From Paenibacillus sp. HWE-109 (GTDB lineage: Bacteria > Bacillota > Bacilli > Paenibacillales > NBRC-103111): a stretch of 64,000 bases of DNA. The position numbers and the translations under genes are program-made. This document shows positions 1-8,371 of the stretch, piece by piece. Positions within the stretch are counted from its first letter, which is position 1, and the number at the start of each line of letters is the position of its first letter. The stretch covers positions 5,332,001 through 5,396,000 of the forward strand of contig NZ_CP091881.1 in NCBI RefSeq assembly GCF_022163125.1. The letters are read 5' to 3'. The notes below the pieces were generated by a model, which had not been told where the DNA came from, ran no database searches, and worked only from the letters and a program-made list of their open reading frames with translations.

Positions 1-527
1 TGTCCATTCAGATCGGAGAAATCTTTGATCCCAGAATCTTTATGGTAAAACAATGCTTGCGGGCTCTTCTGCATCGACGTTGCGATTGCGACAATCGGAA
101 TACCCTCTTGTCTGGCAACCAAGATATCATCGCCATTTGCCATACCGAATTGCGCCTTGCCGGATGCAACAATTTGTGTAGATGAAACCGATGGACCACC
201 TGGCATAAGCGTCATGTCGAAGCCGGCTTCTTTGTAATACCCTTTGGCCGAAGCTGCAAAGTTTCCGCCGTGTTCCGGTTCTGCGAACCAGTTTAGGACA
301 ACAGTAGCCGGCACTGCAGCTTTGGGCGCTGTTGATGCAGCCGTTGTTGCTGCCGGAGATGCGGAAGTCGTCGCTCCTGATGGTGAAGCGGGAGCTTGGG
401 ATGACGTTGAAACCGGTGTACTTGTGCTGCCGCATGCGGCTAGCATACTTGTCATCATAATTAAGCTGAGAGACATTACGACCGGGCGTTTCGCGACAAG
501 CTGACTCGTAAGTTTGAATGGTTTCAT
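1..527 (-). CDS. ABC transporter substrate-binding lipoprotein, NMT1/THI5-like (3' end outside window)
   Basis: The gene runs off the left edge, so only the first 175 or so residues are visible. It starts at ATG 527 behind a GGAGGGG ribosome site. A signal peptide ends in a lipobox-like LAAC at about residues 29-32, followed by a Ser/Thr/Ala-rich linker to about residue 70. The mature domain begins with a motif of the form LNWFAEPEHGG, typical of the NMT1/THI5 family of periplasmic-binding proteins that capture pyrimidine, thiamine-precursor or sulfonate-like small molecules. It lies downstream of and on the same strand as the Rieske oxygenase and amidohydrolase genes, which suggests uptake of the substrate they degrade. 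A 200-bp AT-rich gap separates it from the Rieske gene, so it may have its own promoter. The ligand cannot be told from sequence. Confidence 0.85.
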   Translation of the reverse strand, partial: MKPFKLTSQLVAKRPVVMSLSLIMMTSMLAACGSTSTPVSTSSQAPASPSGATTSASPAATTAASTAPKAAVPATVVLNWFAEPEHGGNFAASAKGYYKEAGFDMTLMPGGPSVSSTQIVASGKAQFGMANGDDILVARQEGIPIVAIATSMQKSPQALFYHKDSGIKDFSDLNG

Positions 528-728
528 TTTAAACTTCCCCTCCATATTTGGTTTTCTATACAAAAGCTCTTACCAACCTTTAGACAAATATAGAATTTAC
601 AATGCCTATGCGTCAACGCGAATACTTACGTTTTGTATTTTCTCACAATAAATAGTACGTCTTTTCATTACATTTCCAAGGTCAATAGAATTTATTTACA
701 TTATATTTACACAAAAAACGAACATTAC

Positions 729-1724
729 TCATATAGTTCCTACTTTAACGCCAAGTTCTCTCAACCAACGTCGATACGCAATGGAGAAACGATCCACTTT
801 ATGATTAAGCTCAACCTGAAGATCAAGAGGAAGCAATTCCGGCTTCTGCGTCTCAATAACTTTGGCATCTTGATCGAAAACAATATCCTGGAAATGAATG
901 AAATTCGCATCATCTACCTCATAGGCATAGTTGCGGGATACCATCATGAACACCACGCATTCCTCAGCAGCCACAGGCAGTACTGTCAGCATAATCCACA
1001 ACGTTTGACCATTGCTTGGATCCGCTTTGGACAAGCGAGCCGATAAGGGACGATAAACTTCCTTCCTATATACATAAGTCGTACCCTCACTTTTGTCCGA
1101 GCCCGAATGCGCAACAGGCTGAAAGATAGGAATTTGCTCGATATAGATCCGTTCTTTCTCTTTCACGACTTCAAAATCAGGCAGCTCTGCATAATCCGGG
1201 TGTCCAAGCAGATTCTGATGCACGAACATTAAATGAGCGAAATCGGTGAAATTTTCGATCACTCTCGTTCCTGCAGCAGCCACTTTGTAAGGACCACAGG
1301 GCAATGGACGATAGAGAGGATTAGCAAACTCTTCGAAATGAGGCAAAGGTGCCGCTGGCTCACCTATACATACCCAAACGAAGCCGTACTTCTCCTCGCA
1401 GGCAAACACTTGCGCTTTGGCTCTGGCCGGAATTTTCTCCCCCTTGGGCTGTGCAGGAATACAAACACATTGACCCGATGAATCATACTGCCACCCGTGA
1501 TAAGGACAGACCAGCGTGTCATCCTTGACCCATCCCTTCGAGAGCATAGCCCCACGGTGAACGCAGAGATCTTGCATCGCATGAACACCTTGGCTGGACC
1601 GGTAGATCGCAACTCGTTCACCGAGAATAATAACTCCCACAGGTTGTTCTTTCAGTTCAGATGCCAAATATACGGCGTGCCAATCATTTTCAAGAACCGG
1701 ATCATGCAGACGCTCTAATGCCAT
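729..1724 (-). CDS. Rieske (2Fe-2S) non-heme iron oxygenase, alpha-subunit type
   Basis: This is a 331-residue protein. The Rieske cluster ligands are visible as CVH at residues 54-56 and CPYH at 73-76. The catalytic domain carries NFTDFAH...H (N158, D161, H164, H169), the usual mononuclear iron site of aromatic-ring-hydroxylating and related oxygenases. It should act in the cytoplasm with an external reductase; none is encoded nearby. I chose ATG 1724 because GGAGG sits 9 bases upstream; the ATG at 1733 abuts that site. It lies 28 bp downstream of the amidohydrolase and is probably cotranscribed with it. Rieske monooxygenases of this length often demethylate or hydroxylate N-heterocycles, which would fit the partner, but the substrate is inferred from context only. 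Confidence 0.9.
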   Translation of the reverse strand: MALERLHDPVLENDWHAVYLASELKEQPVGVIILGERVAIYRSSQGVHAMQDLCVHRGAMLSKGWVKDDTLVCPYHGWQYDSSGQCVCIPAQPKGEKIPARAKAQVFACEEKYGFVWVCIGEPAAPLPHFEEFANPLYRPLPCGPYKVAAAGTRVIENFTDFAHLMFVHQNLLGHPDYAELPDFEVVKEKERIYIEQIPIFQPVAHSGSDKSEGTTYVYRKEVYRPLSARLSKADPSNGQTLWIMLTVLPVAAEECVVFMMVSRNYAYEVDDANFIHFQDIVFDQDAKVIETQKPELLPLDLQVELNHKVDRFSIAYRRWLRELGVKVGTI

Positions 1725-1752
1725 ACGAATCATCCTCCATGTATCAATTATA

Positions 1753-3138
1753 TTATTGGGTATTGGCGAAAATAGGATACTGCCCTGCCAGCTTGCTGCG
1801 CAGATGATCTACCCTTGCTTGTGCTCGCTGTAAAATCTCCTGCTCATCGATCCAAGTGCTTTTCCCATGTTCTACGACAACTTGCCCGCCGACGACGACC
1901 AAGTCAACATCATTGCCATTGGCATTATAAACAAGAGCCGAAGAGGCACGATGCACAGGGCTAATGTGCGCCTTCATCATATCAACCGTCACGAGATCCG
2001 CTTTCTTGCCAGGCTCCAGACTGCCCAAATCATCGCTCCGCCCTACAGCCTTGGCGCCATTCACTGTCGCCATCCGCAGAACATCCATCGGCGGCAGCAG
2101 CGTAGCATCCAGTTCATTGACTTTGTGCAAGCAGGCTGTGAACTTGAGCACCTCCAGATTGTCTTGGCAATTGTTGCTGCCAGGGCCATCCGTGCCCAAG
2201 GCCACATTAATGCCCATTTCCAGCATTTCAGGCACCCTTGCCACACCGGAGGCCAAGTACATATTTGAAACCGGGCAATGAATAACCGATGCTTGACGGT
2301 CACGAATCAAGGCCAGTTCGCGATCATCCAGCCAAACTCCATGTACAACTTGCGTTTGGTTGCCAAGCAAGCCAACCTCATTGAGCAGCTCCAGATTACG
2401 CAGCCCATAGCGGGCCAACGTCGTGTCAATCTGTTCGCTTGTCTCGGCAACATGCACGTGTGAAATCAAATTCCGCTCTCGGCTAAAAACCGCCGCCTTC
2501 TCCAGATACCCTCGTGAACATCCGTATAAATTCAGCGGTCCGAGGGCAATCCGGATCCGGCCGGAAGCTGCGCCATCCCACTCATCCAACAAGCGATCCG
2601 TGCTGGCGAAAATTTGCTCTTCCGTTTCGCGCAATCGTACTTCGCCGGCAAGATCAGAGCCTCCGCGCGCCAAATGCCCTCGAATACCCGAATCGACCAT
2701 CGCCCGCAGGACACTTGCGTCATTCTCTGGATACGTATGAATATAATGATGGTCCATCATATAGGTAGCGCCTGATTTTAAATTTTCAATGCATCCGATT
2801 AAGGCGGCTAAATAGAAATCCTCCGGTTCCATTGCCAAGCTCATCGGCCAAATTATCTCTTTCAGCCACTGTGCCAGCGGAGAGTGATCCGAGACGCCTC
2901 TCATGAACGTTTGAAACAAATGCGTGTGACCATTGATGATACCCGGAATAACCACTTTGCCAGCCGCATTGTAGGTGAAAGAGGACTTCGCTATCAGATG
3001 ATCCAGACTTCCGTCTGCCTGCCATTCCCCGACTTCCATAATCATGTCATGTTCCATATACACGTAACCGGGTTTGAAAATCTGATTGGTGGCATTCATG
3101 GTTAATATCGTCCCGTTATATATGAGTTTGCCCGCCAT
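1753..3138 (-). CDS. Trz/Atz-type amidohydrolase (guanine/8-oxoguanine/SAH-deaminase-like)
   Basis: A 461-residue metal-dependent amidohydrolase. HTH (H71, H73) lies after the N-terminal beta domain, HVHVAE (H227, H229, E232) in mid-barrel, H266 follows, and the catalytic aspartate is in LGTDGPGSNN (D317). This layout is shared by hydroxyatrazine hydrolase, S-adenosylhomocysteine/MTA deaminase and 8-oxoguanine deaminase, which hydrolytically deaminate purines, pterins or triazines. I cannot choose among these substrates. ATG 3138 is preferred because GGGGG lies just upstream and the text from there reads as a normal amidohydrolase N-terminus; an in-frame start exists at 3180. It is first in a minus-strand set with the Rieske oxygenase and is divergent from an AsnC-type regulator, which suggests control by a small effector. 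Confidence 0.88.
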   Translation of the reverse strand: MAGKLIYNGTILTMNATNQIFKPGYVYMEHDMIMEVGEWQADGSLDHLIAKSSFTYNAAGKVVIPGIINGHTHLFQTFMRGVSDHSPLAQWLKEIIWPMSLAMEPEDFYLAALIGCIENLKSGATYMMDHHYIHTYPENDASVLRAMVDSGIRGHLARGGSDLAGEVRLRETEEQIFASTDRLLDEWDGAASGRIRIALGPLNLYGCSRGYLEKAAVFSRERNLISHVHVAETSEQIDTTLARYGLRNLELLNEVGLLGNQTQVVHGVWLDDRELALIRDRQASVIHCPVSNMYLASGVARVPEMLEMGINVALGTDGPGSNNCQDNLEVLKFTACLHKVNELDATLLPPMDVLRMATVNGAKAVGRSDDLGSLEPGKKADLVTVDMMKAHISPVHRASSALVYNANGNDVDLVVVGGQVVVEHGKSTWIDEQEILQRAQARVDHLRSKLAGQYPIFANTQ

Positions 3139-3415
3139 ACAACCATTCCCCCAATACATAAATGTCATAAAACGTAACACAGTTTAAAAATACGTTTTAT
3201 TATGTTATGTTTATTTACACGATTATAGGTCTGTTCGAATTTTCAGTCAACTCTATCTGTAAATTGAAATCCAAGAATAAGTATCCGTTTTAACAGAAAA
3301 TAGATGTTTTGGTTAACAATTCTTTCATTCTCAGCGTTGAAATACTTTTTTTTATCTAAATCAAGGATATTGCTTGCAACTGTATATATTTTTCACATAC
3401 AAAGGAGTCATGCCC

Positions 3416-3877
3416 ATGTTAGACCTCCCTCACCTCGATCAAGTCGATCAAGAAATCATTAGACTACTGCATGAAAATGGGCGAATGTCTTATGCCAAAA
3501 TTGGGGAAACCCTTAATTTATCCCGCGTCGCCATCCAAAAGAGAGTTGAAAACCTGATCGAACAGGATGTGATCGAGAACTTTACGATTCGCTTGAACGC
3601 GACAAAATTAGGAAAAGTGGTCAGCGCCTTCTTCGAAGTGGAAGTGGAGCCGCGGTTTGCCGAAGAAGTTGGAAATGCACTTTCGGAGGATGCCAATGTC
3701 ATCAGTATCTATCAAATGACAGGCTCCAGCTCCTTGCACATGCACGCTTTACTGAAAGATGATGCTGCTCTGGAAGATTTTCTCTATCAAAACATCTATA
3801 AATTAAAAGGGGTTGTACGCGTCAACACACAAGTCGTAATTAAACGCTTTAAACAAGGAACCGGGTTGGAACTTTGA
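3416..3877 (+). CDS. Lrp/AsnC family transcriptional regulator
   Basis: A 153-residue protein with the standard two-domain plan: an N-terminal AsnC-type winged helix-turn-helix at about residues 6-65 (LDQVDQEIIRLL, then ISRVAIQKR-like recognition helix as LSRVAIQKRVENLI) and a C-terminal RAM ligand-binding domain at about 75-150. ATG 3416 is chosen because AAAGGAG lies 8 bases upstream; the ATG at 3410 is too close to it and the one at 3374 has no site. It is transcribed away from the amidohydrolase-Rieske genes across a 277-bp AT-rich intergenic region and is the obvious candidate regulator of that cluster, as many AsnC proteins regulate their divergent neighbour in response to an amino acid or base. 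Confidence 0.9.
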   Translation: MLDLPHLDQVDQEIIRLLHENGRMSYAKIGETLNLSRVAIQKRVENLIEQDVIENFTIRLNATKLGKVVSAFFEVEVEPRFAEEVGNALSEDANVISIYQMTGSSSLHMHALLKDDAALEDFLYQNIYKLKGVVRVNTQVVIKRFKQGTGLEL

Positions 3878-3971
3878 CATTTGGACCGGGGTTGGTGGAT
3901 AACAGAACAGAACAAAAAAAACGGCTTCGCCGCCCAGAGAGATGAGCCTCTTCTTAGCGGCAAAACCGATT

Positions 3972-4102
3972 AAGGGAACTAGAGTACGCTATTTAGGCAA
4001 ATAGCAGGGATGCGAGGGTCCTAGCGGAACTACAGGGTCTTATTTCCTCGAAAAACGCTGATTTTCCCATCAAACAGCAAAATAGCGGACTGTAGTTCCC
4101 TC
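3972..4102. repeat. Interspersed repeat, inverted pair (AGTTCCC / GGGAACT module)
   Basis: An inverted pair of one module: AAGGGAACTAGAGTACGCTA at 3972 and AATAGCGGACTGTAGTTCCC at 4081-4100, with a partial third unit (GGAACTACAG) near 4026. The same module recurs at 6011, 35354-35619 and 46041-46280, always between genes. It lies downstream of the AsnC gene and left of the IS110-type element. Confidence 0.75.
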
Positions 4103-4135
4103 CCTCTGTTCTTAGCGTTTTTCTTACATATACTC

Positions 4136-4454
4136 GCCCATTCGTAGGAATACAACATTCTTGAAGCAGGGTTCTCTAGAAGATAAGGGAGCTGTTTCTC
4201 TAAAATCATCAAGAGGGCATACGGGAATAGAGGATGTGCTATTAATTCCTCATTTTCCCATATATGCACGTTTGATTCCACGGTCTCTTGGTGGTTTACC
4301 CTCCCATGACTCAACGGGTCGCAGCCCTTACATTCCTTCGTTATACCTGTCCAAGAGGTGGAGGCCGAGATGCTCTAGTAACGGGTCTGTGCCCTTTGGG
4401 AACTACTACTCGGTACTTCCGTGCTTTTCGTCATGCGTGATCCTACGAATGGGC
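4136..4454. other. Non-coding segment bounded by a perfect 14-bp inverted repeat, 3' of the IS110-type transposase
   Basis: GCCCATTCGTAGGA at 4136-4149 is exactly complementary to TCCTACGAATGGGC at 4441-4454, bounding 319 bp with no convincing coding frame. It lies 3' of the transposase on the transposase strand. IS1111/IS110 elements are known to carry subterminal inverted repeats and a structured guide RNA in a non-coding end; this segment is a candidate for either. That is inference, since no RNA fold was computed and the outer ends of the element were not identified. Confidence 0.4.
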
Positions 4455-4539
4455 CAACATACGCCCCTAGTTAAAAAGCGTTGCTTCCTTCAACTTTCTG
4501 ACACTCCAGCGGAGCACAATAAACAATGACCAGGATAAA

Positions 4540-5866
4540 CTAAGCAGCTTGCTGCTGCTCCATGTCCGATTTGAATTCTTCTTGCCGTTTTACCATACCG
4601 ATGATTATACGTGCTAATTTACCGATTAATTTAAAAATAGAGCGGTGCTTTTTCATCTTCATGACCTGTACATTGTGGATATGCCACTGCTGAAAACTCG
4701 GATGATTGTTGACAAGTGTGAGTACCGCTAAATACAAATATTTTCGCAATTGGGGCCTTCCACGTTTTGAAAGGGTCACTTTACCTTGATGCTTGCCTGA
4801 ACTCTGATTCACGAGGTTCATCCCGGCTTGCGAGAGGATTTGTTGACCGTGCGCATACTTGCTTAGGTCCCCGCACCCTGCCAACAATGCCGAGATCATC
4901 AACGTGCTCAAACCCTTCAGACTCCGTAGTAAGGGGACCTCCGGTAGTGGTTCAAGCAGCCCTTCCAGCTCTTGTTCGAACTCTCGCAGTCGTTCAGCCA
5001 AGCGCTCATAGTCCTCAAGAAGCCTTTTCAGATCATTTCGCGCTTCCACGTACCCTACTTTACTGCCGACGGAATTGCGGGCTGCTGCGATGAGTCTGGT
5101 AGCAATCTCCATGCCGGTTCTACCCCCAGCTCGCTTCATTCCGCCTTTTTCTCTCCATAAAGATACCATCTCCAGCTCGCTTCATTCCGCCTTTTTCTCT
5201 CCATAAAGATACCATCTCCAGCGGCGTTAATAGTCTTACGTCTGCCGGCAACGGAAAGATCTTGAGTGAGGCCAGGGAACGGACGGTTGTCCAGTCCTCA
5301 AAAACACGGCAGTACTCGGGAAAGTGGATGTCAAGTAAGCGGAAGATGCGGTTTTTTAGGCTTGTTTGCTGGTTCACCCAGTATTCCCGGTCATTCATGA
5401 CCATACGTATGCGCTGGTAAACGTCCCCATGCTGATAATAAGGAAAGTAAAATCCCCGACAGACCGCATCTGCGATAACCAAAGCATCTTTGAAGTCGTT
5501 TTTGGACTGACTGTTGTCTCGATTCTCTTTGTTTCTATACGTGGTTAAGGGATTGACCAGAACGACTTCATGGTTGTTTTGCGTTAGCCAGTCAGTAAGA
5601 TTAAACCAGTAGTGCCCCGTTGGTTCGAGTCCAATGAGGAACGAAGTGAGATTTTTTTGGGCTAGTAAATTTTGAATCCAGCGAAATAATTTTTCGAAAC
5701 CCTCTCTTCCGTTTTCAAACGAAATAGGTCGTCCGATTTCGATCCCACGGAAGTTGACAGCCCGAGCAACGTGTTTTTCTTTGGCAATATCTACACCAAC
5801 GATAAGATGATTCGTGGTAATTCGTTCGATCCGTTGATTTTCCGAATGTCTTTGTTTAAACTTCAT
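4540..5866 (-). pseudogene. IS110-family transposase, frameshifted by a 46-bp tandem duplication
   Basis: Two overlapping frames make one IS110-family transposase. The N-terminal part (from ATG 5866, with AGGAG upstream) has the DEDD RuvC-like features: GVDIAKEKH, IGLEPTGHYW and a DFKDALVIAD segment. The C-terminal part (to 4540) has the Tnp_IS116/IS110/IS902 domain, with LRSLKGLSTLMISALLAG and a QSSGKHQGKVTLSKRG segment containing the Ser-Gly expected of the family. The break coincides exactly with a 46-bp direct duplication (5126-5222). Removing one unit restores a single frame of 426 residues, a normal family length. As it stands, the first frame ends about 30 codons after the break, so the element should be unable to move itself unless frameshifting occurs. 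Confidence 0.9.
5126..5222. repeat. 46-bp tandem duplication inside the transposase
   Basis: The bases from 5126 recur with a period of 46 bp and no mismatch until 5222 (about 2.1 copies). The unit includes TTCCGCCTTTTTCTCTCCAT. Since 46 is not a multiple of 3, it shifts the reading frame of the IS110 transposase. Identity of the copies suggests a recent replication-slippage or duplication event, or an assembly artefact. Confidence 0.95.
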
Positions 5867-5870
5867 AGTG

Positions 5871-5940
5871 AGCACTCTCCTGTTATTAGATCATGTTAGT
5901 CACTGGCCGGTGACATGATCTTAATGTACAGAGGGTGCTT
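5871..5940. other. Long imperfect hairpin at the 5' side of the IS110-type transposase
   Basis: AGCACTCTCCTG at 5871 pairs imperfectly with CAGAGGGTGCTT at the far end. Inside it GATCATGT pairs with ACATGATC, and GTCAC pairs with GGTGAC around a GGCC loop. The roughly 70-base structure ends only 4 bases before the transposase start codon and contains its ribosome site, so it could form a structured element end or a leader that limits transposase translation. This is structural reading by eye only. Confidence 0.5.
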
Positions 5941-6010
5941 GTTTTTTGCAAAACCAAAATATTAGCATCTACAGGAATGCTCACCCCCGCGATAATTCCA
6001 TTTTTCGCCA

Positions 6011-6032
6011 AAATAGCGGACTGTAGTTCCCT
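6011..6032. repeat. Interspersed repeat, single module
   Basis: AAATAGCGGACTGTAGTTCC at 6011 is the same module as at 4081-4100, now on the right of the IS110-type element. It stands alone here without an inverted partner in the adjacent 100 bases. Confidence 0.65.
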
Positions 6033-6088
6033 TTTCTTCGCTCGAAGCAGCTGGAATAACTCCGCGTTCACTCCCAAACATATAAACT

Positions 6089-6128
6089 CAAAAAAACTGC
6101 GCAAGCCTACTGGCTCACGCAGTTTTTT
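6089..6128 (-). terminator. Intrinsic terminator after the yhaM-like gene
   Basis: On the minus strand AAAAAACTGCG pairs with CGCAGTTTTTTT around GAGCC/GGCT, giving a GC stem and a U tract 12 bases beyond the stop codon at 6140. The A/T runs on both sides would let it work in both directions. Confidence 0.85.
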
Positions 6129-6139
6129 CAATAGTCTAA

Positions 6140-7096
6140 TTATAAGTTCAAGCGATATATCGCCTTATTCTCAAGTCCGCGAATCATCGGCGTCCATGCT
6201 TCCGTTTCCGGTGTCGTTAGCAGCGTATCTTCTACCATTTGCAGCTTCGCGTCCATAGAATCAATGTAGTGCAGAGCAACGGCTTCCGGAAGTTGCGGCA
6301 GTACCGGGCTTCCCCACTCCGGCAAATTATGGTGGGACAACACAATATGCTGAAGACCGATGACCACATCAGATTGAAGATCGATGCCTTCGTGTATCGC
6401 CGCTTCAGTAATCCAGTTCGAGGCCATCGAGATGTGACCAAGCAGCTTCCCTTGCAAAGAGTAATCACTGACGATACCGAGCTGTGCAATCATTTCTTCC
6501 GGCTTAGCAATATCATGCAGAATGATGCCCGCTTTAATCAGATCCGCATTGAGGAAAGGACGCTGCTTGCAAATAAACTCGCCAATTTCGAGCATGCGAA
6601 CAATATGATAAGCAAGTCCCGCGAAATAAGCATGATGATGCGTCTTGGCAGCCGGATAATGATTTAATTTGTCCGCCACCTTGGTCACGCAGAACGAAAC
6701 GATCGACTTGATCGCCGGATTCGCAATGCTTTCCAACACTTGATTTATCGTATGAATAAGATCAACGGGGCTAATCGGCGCTGAACGGATGAAATCCGTC
6801 ATCTGGATGCCATCTTCGGGCAGCGCCTTGCGCAACCGGCCAATTTTCACCTGCAGCTTATCGCGGTAGGTCTGAATAATGCCTTGCACCTTCACCAGTG
6901 TCATAGGGAAAAAGGTTTCTTTGTCGGCCGCGCTGACATCCCACATTTTCGCAGAAATTTGCCCGCTCGCATCACAGAGTACGATATCCATGAAATCCTT
7001 GGCGGGGGTCGTGTTCGTTTGCTTTACTTCCAGCTCTTTGATCAGATAAAAACCGACAAATTCGTCAGGTGCTTGCATTTGTTTAATTAAAGTCAT
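6140..7096 (-). CDS. yhaM: 3'-5' exoribonuclease, YhaM family (OB fold + HD domain)
   Basis: A 318-residue protein. An N-terminal OB-type nucleic-acid-binding domain spans about residues 5-95, followed by an HD phosphohydrolase domain with HHHAYFAG and the HD pair in ILHDIAKPEE. This is the architecture of YhaM, the Mn/Co-dependent 3'-to-5' exonuclease of Firmicutes that trims RNA and single-stranded DNA in the cytoplasm. ATG 7096 is used because GTGGAGG lies 8 bases upstream; an in-frame start at 7126 has no site. It is a single gene with its own terminator. It neighbours the VWA-MoxR operon on the same strand and may be read through from it, as the gap is only 60 bp and no terminator is evident there. 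Confidence 0.88.
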   Translation of the reverse strand: MTLIKQMQAPDEFVGFYLIKELEVKQTNTTPAKDFMDIVLCDASGQISAKMWDVSAADKETFFPMTLVKVQGIIQTYRDKLQVKIGRLRKALPEDGIQMTDFIRSAPISPVDLIHTINQVLESIANPAIKSIVSFCVTKVADKLNHYPAAKTHHHAYFAGLAYHIVRMLEIGEFICKQRPFLNADLIKAGIILHDIAKPEEMIAQLGIVSDYSLQGKLLGHISMASNWITEAAIHEGIDLQSDVVIGLQHIVLSHHNLPEWGSPVLPQLPEAVALHYIDSMDAKLQMVEDTLLTTPETEAWTPMIRGLENKAIYRLNL

Positions 7097-7156
7097 TTGA
7101 GTTCCTCCACTTGTCATTAGGAACATTATACTACGAAATCAAGCCTCCCAACTAAT

Positions 7157-8368
7157 CTAATTACCTGTATGCTTTACTTTCTCCGCAAGCGCTGCAAGAT
7201 CAAGCCCTTTCAAAGCGCCCTCCATCAATTCCGGAAGTCTATCCGGCGAGCAGCCGAAGCATGGAATGCCGTATTGGGCCAGCTTTTTGGCAACCGCATC
7301 ATCATAGGAAGGTACGCCTTGGTCGGACAAGGCCAGTAAACAAAGAGTTTTCACACCTGCTTCATGCATATCCACTAATCGCTGAATCATTTCTGTCCGG
7401 TTGCCGCCTTCATATAAATCGGAAACCAGTATGAACAAAGTTTTCTTGGGCTCCGTCACAAAAGTCTCACAGTACGCAATGGACTTGTTAATATCCGTTC
7501 CACCGCCAAGCTGTATCCCAAACAGCATATCGACGGGGTCATTGGCGCACTGCTCGCTTAAATCTACTACCTCCGTGTCAAAAGCAACTACGCGCGTTTC
7601 CAAAGATGGCATACTGGCAAAAATAGAGCCAATGATCGAGGCGTAGATGACAGAGCCCGCCATCGAGCCACTTTGGTCGATATCCAAGATTACTGTCCAC
7701 TCCTTGCTGCGCCGCGCCCGATCAAAGAAATAAACCTTCTCCGGCAGCAACAGGTTCCGCTGTTTGTCATAGTGCTTGAGGTTCTTGCGAATGGTTGTGT
7801 TCCAGTCTAATCCGGTAGCCGATGGCAGTGGCGAGTGCTGTCTGCGGTTCAAGGCGCCCGTTACGGCACGTCGCAAATCTTCAGAAAGCCGCTTTACAAT
7901 CTCATCCACCACTGCTTTGACCAATTGTCTAGCCGTTTCCTTCGTCTTCTCTGGTATCTTGCCTTTGAGCGCCATCAGCGTGGCTACCATCTGAATATCG
8001 GGCTTCACTTGAGCGAGCAGCTCCGGTTCGAAGAGCAGCTGCGTCAAGCCTTTGCGCTCAATGGCGTCGGACTGAATGACAGAAACCACATCCGGCGGGA
8101 AAAAGCTTCGAATATCGCCCAACCACTTCGCCAGCTTGGGGGCAGAAGGCCCCAAACCCGCTTTGCGGGAATTGCCGGAGCTAGGCGCTCCGTCATCGAT
8201 ATAGCCACTAGCGGTACCATCATAGATTGCGGCGAGGGCCTCATCCATGAGCACAGATTCCGGGTCCAGCATGCTGCCTCCAGCACCATAAGACTGCAGC
8301 TTCTCTTCAGAAGCTGCCCCAAGGATTAAGCGCCAACGTTTCAACTGCTCCTGATCTATTGTTGTCAT
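7157..8368 (-). CDS. VWA domain protein (YehP/CoxE-like), last gene of the MoxR operon
   Basis: A 403-residue protein whose C-terminal half is a von Willebrand factor A domain. The MIDAS motif DQSGS lies at residues 231-235 and a second MIDAS element is in LGGGTDINKS. The N-terminal 200 residues are helical and unassigned. Proteins of this kind pair with MoxR AAA+ ATPases, and the metal-binding VWA domain is thought to recruit or sense the client of the ATPase. It starts 3 bp after the DUF5682 gene ends, so it is cotranscribed. The set resembles the yehP-type VWA gene of the Escherichia coli yeh locus, whose biological role is unknown, so I leave the symbol empty. Confidence 0.88.
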   Translation of the reverse strand: MTTIDQEQLKRWRLILGAASEEKLQSYGAGGSMLDPESVLMDEALAAIYDGTASGYIDDGAPSSGNSRKAGLGPSAPKLAKWLGDIRSFFPPDVVSVIQSDAIERKGLTQLLFEPELLAQVKPDIQMVATLMALKGKIPEKTKETARQLVKAVVDEIVKRLSEDLRRAVTGALNRRQHSPLPSATGLDWNTTIRKNLKHYDKQRNLLLPEKVYFFDRARRSKEWTVILDIDQSGSMAGSVIYASIIGSIFASMPSLETRVVAFDTEVVDLSEQCANDPVDMLFGIQLGGGTDINKSIAYCETFVTEPKKTLFILVSDLYEGGNRTEMIQRLVDMHEAGVKTLCLLALSDQGVPSYDDAVAKKLAQYGIPCFGCSPDRLPELMEGALKGLDLAALAEKVKHTGN

Positions 8369-8371
8369 AGG

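Noticed and set aside
633..1046. A 137-codon plus-strand frame antisense to the Rieske gene
   Set aside because: It is a shadow of the Rieske gene with no start signal of its own; the minus-strand frame carries the family motifs.
1867..2268. Long plus-strand frames antisense to the amidohydrolase
   Set aside because: They mirror the conserved coding frame and show no recognisable motif or ribosome site.
4030..4314. A 94-codon frame on the minus strand
   Set aside because: It starts inside the non-coding IS110 flank and runs through the interspersed repeat module, has no good ribosome site and resembles no family.
5600..5640. A tRNA-like string GGTTCGAGTCC
   Set aside because: It lies inside the IS110 transposase, where it encodes part of the GLEPTGHYW motif; no cloverleaf surrounds it.
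5886..6131. An 81-codon minus-strand frame after the IS element
   Set aside because: It runs through the terminator of the yhaM-like gene, the repeat module and the IS hairpin; its text is explained by those features.
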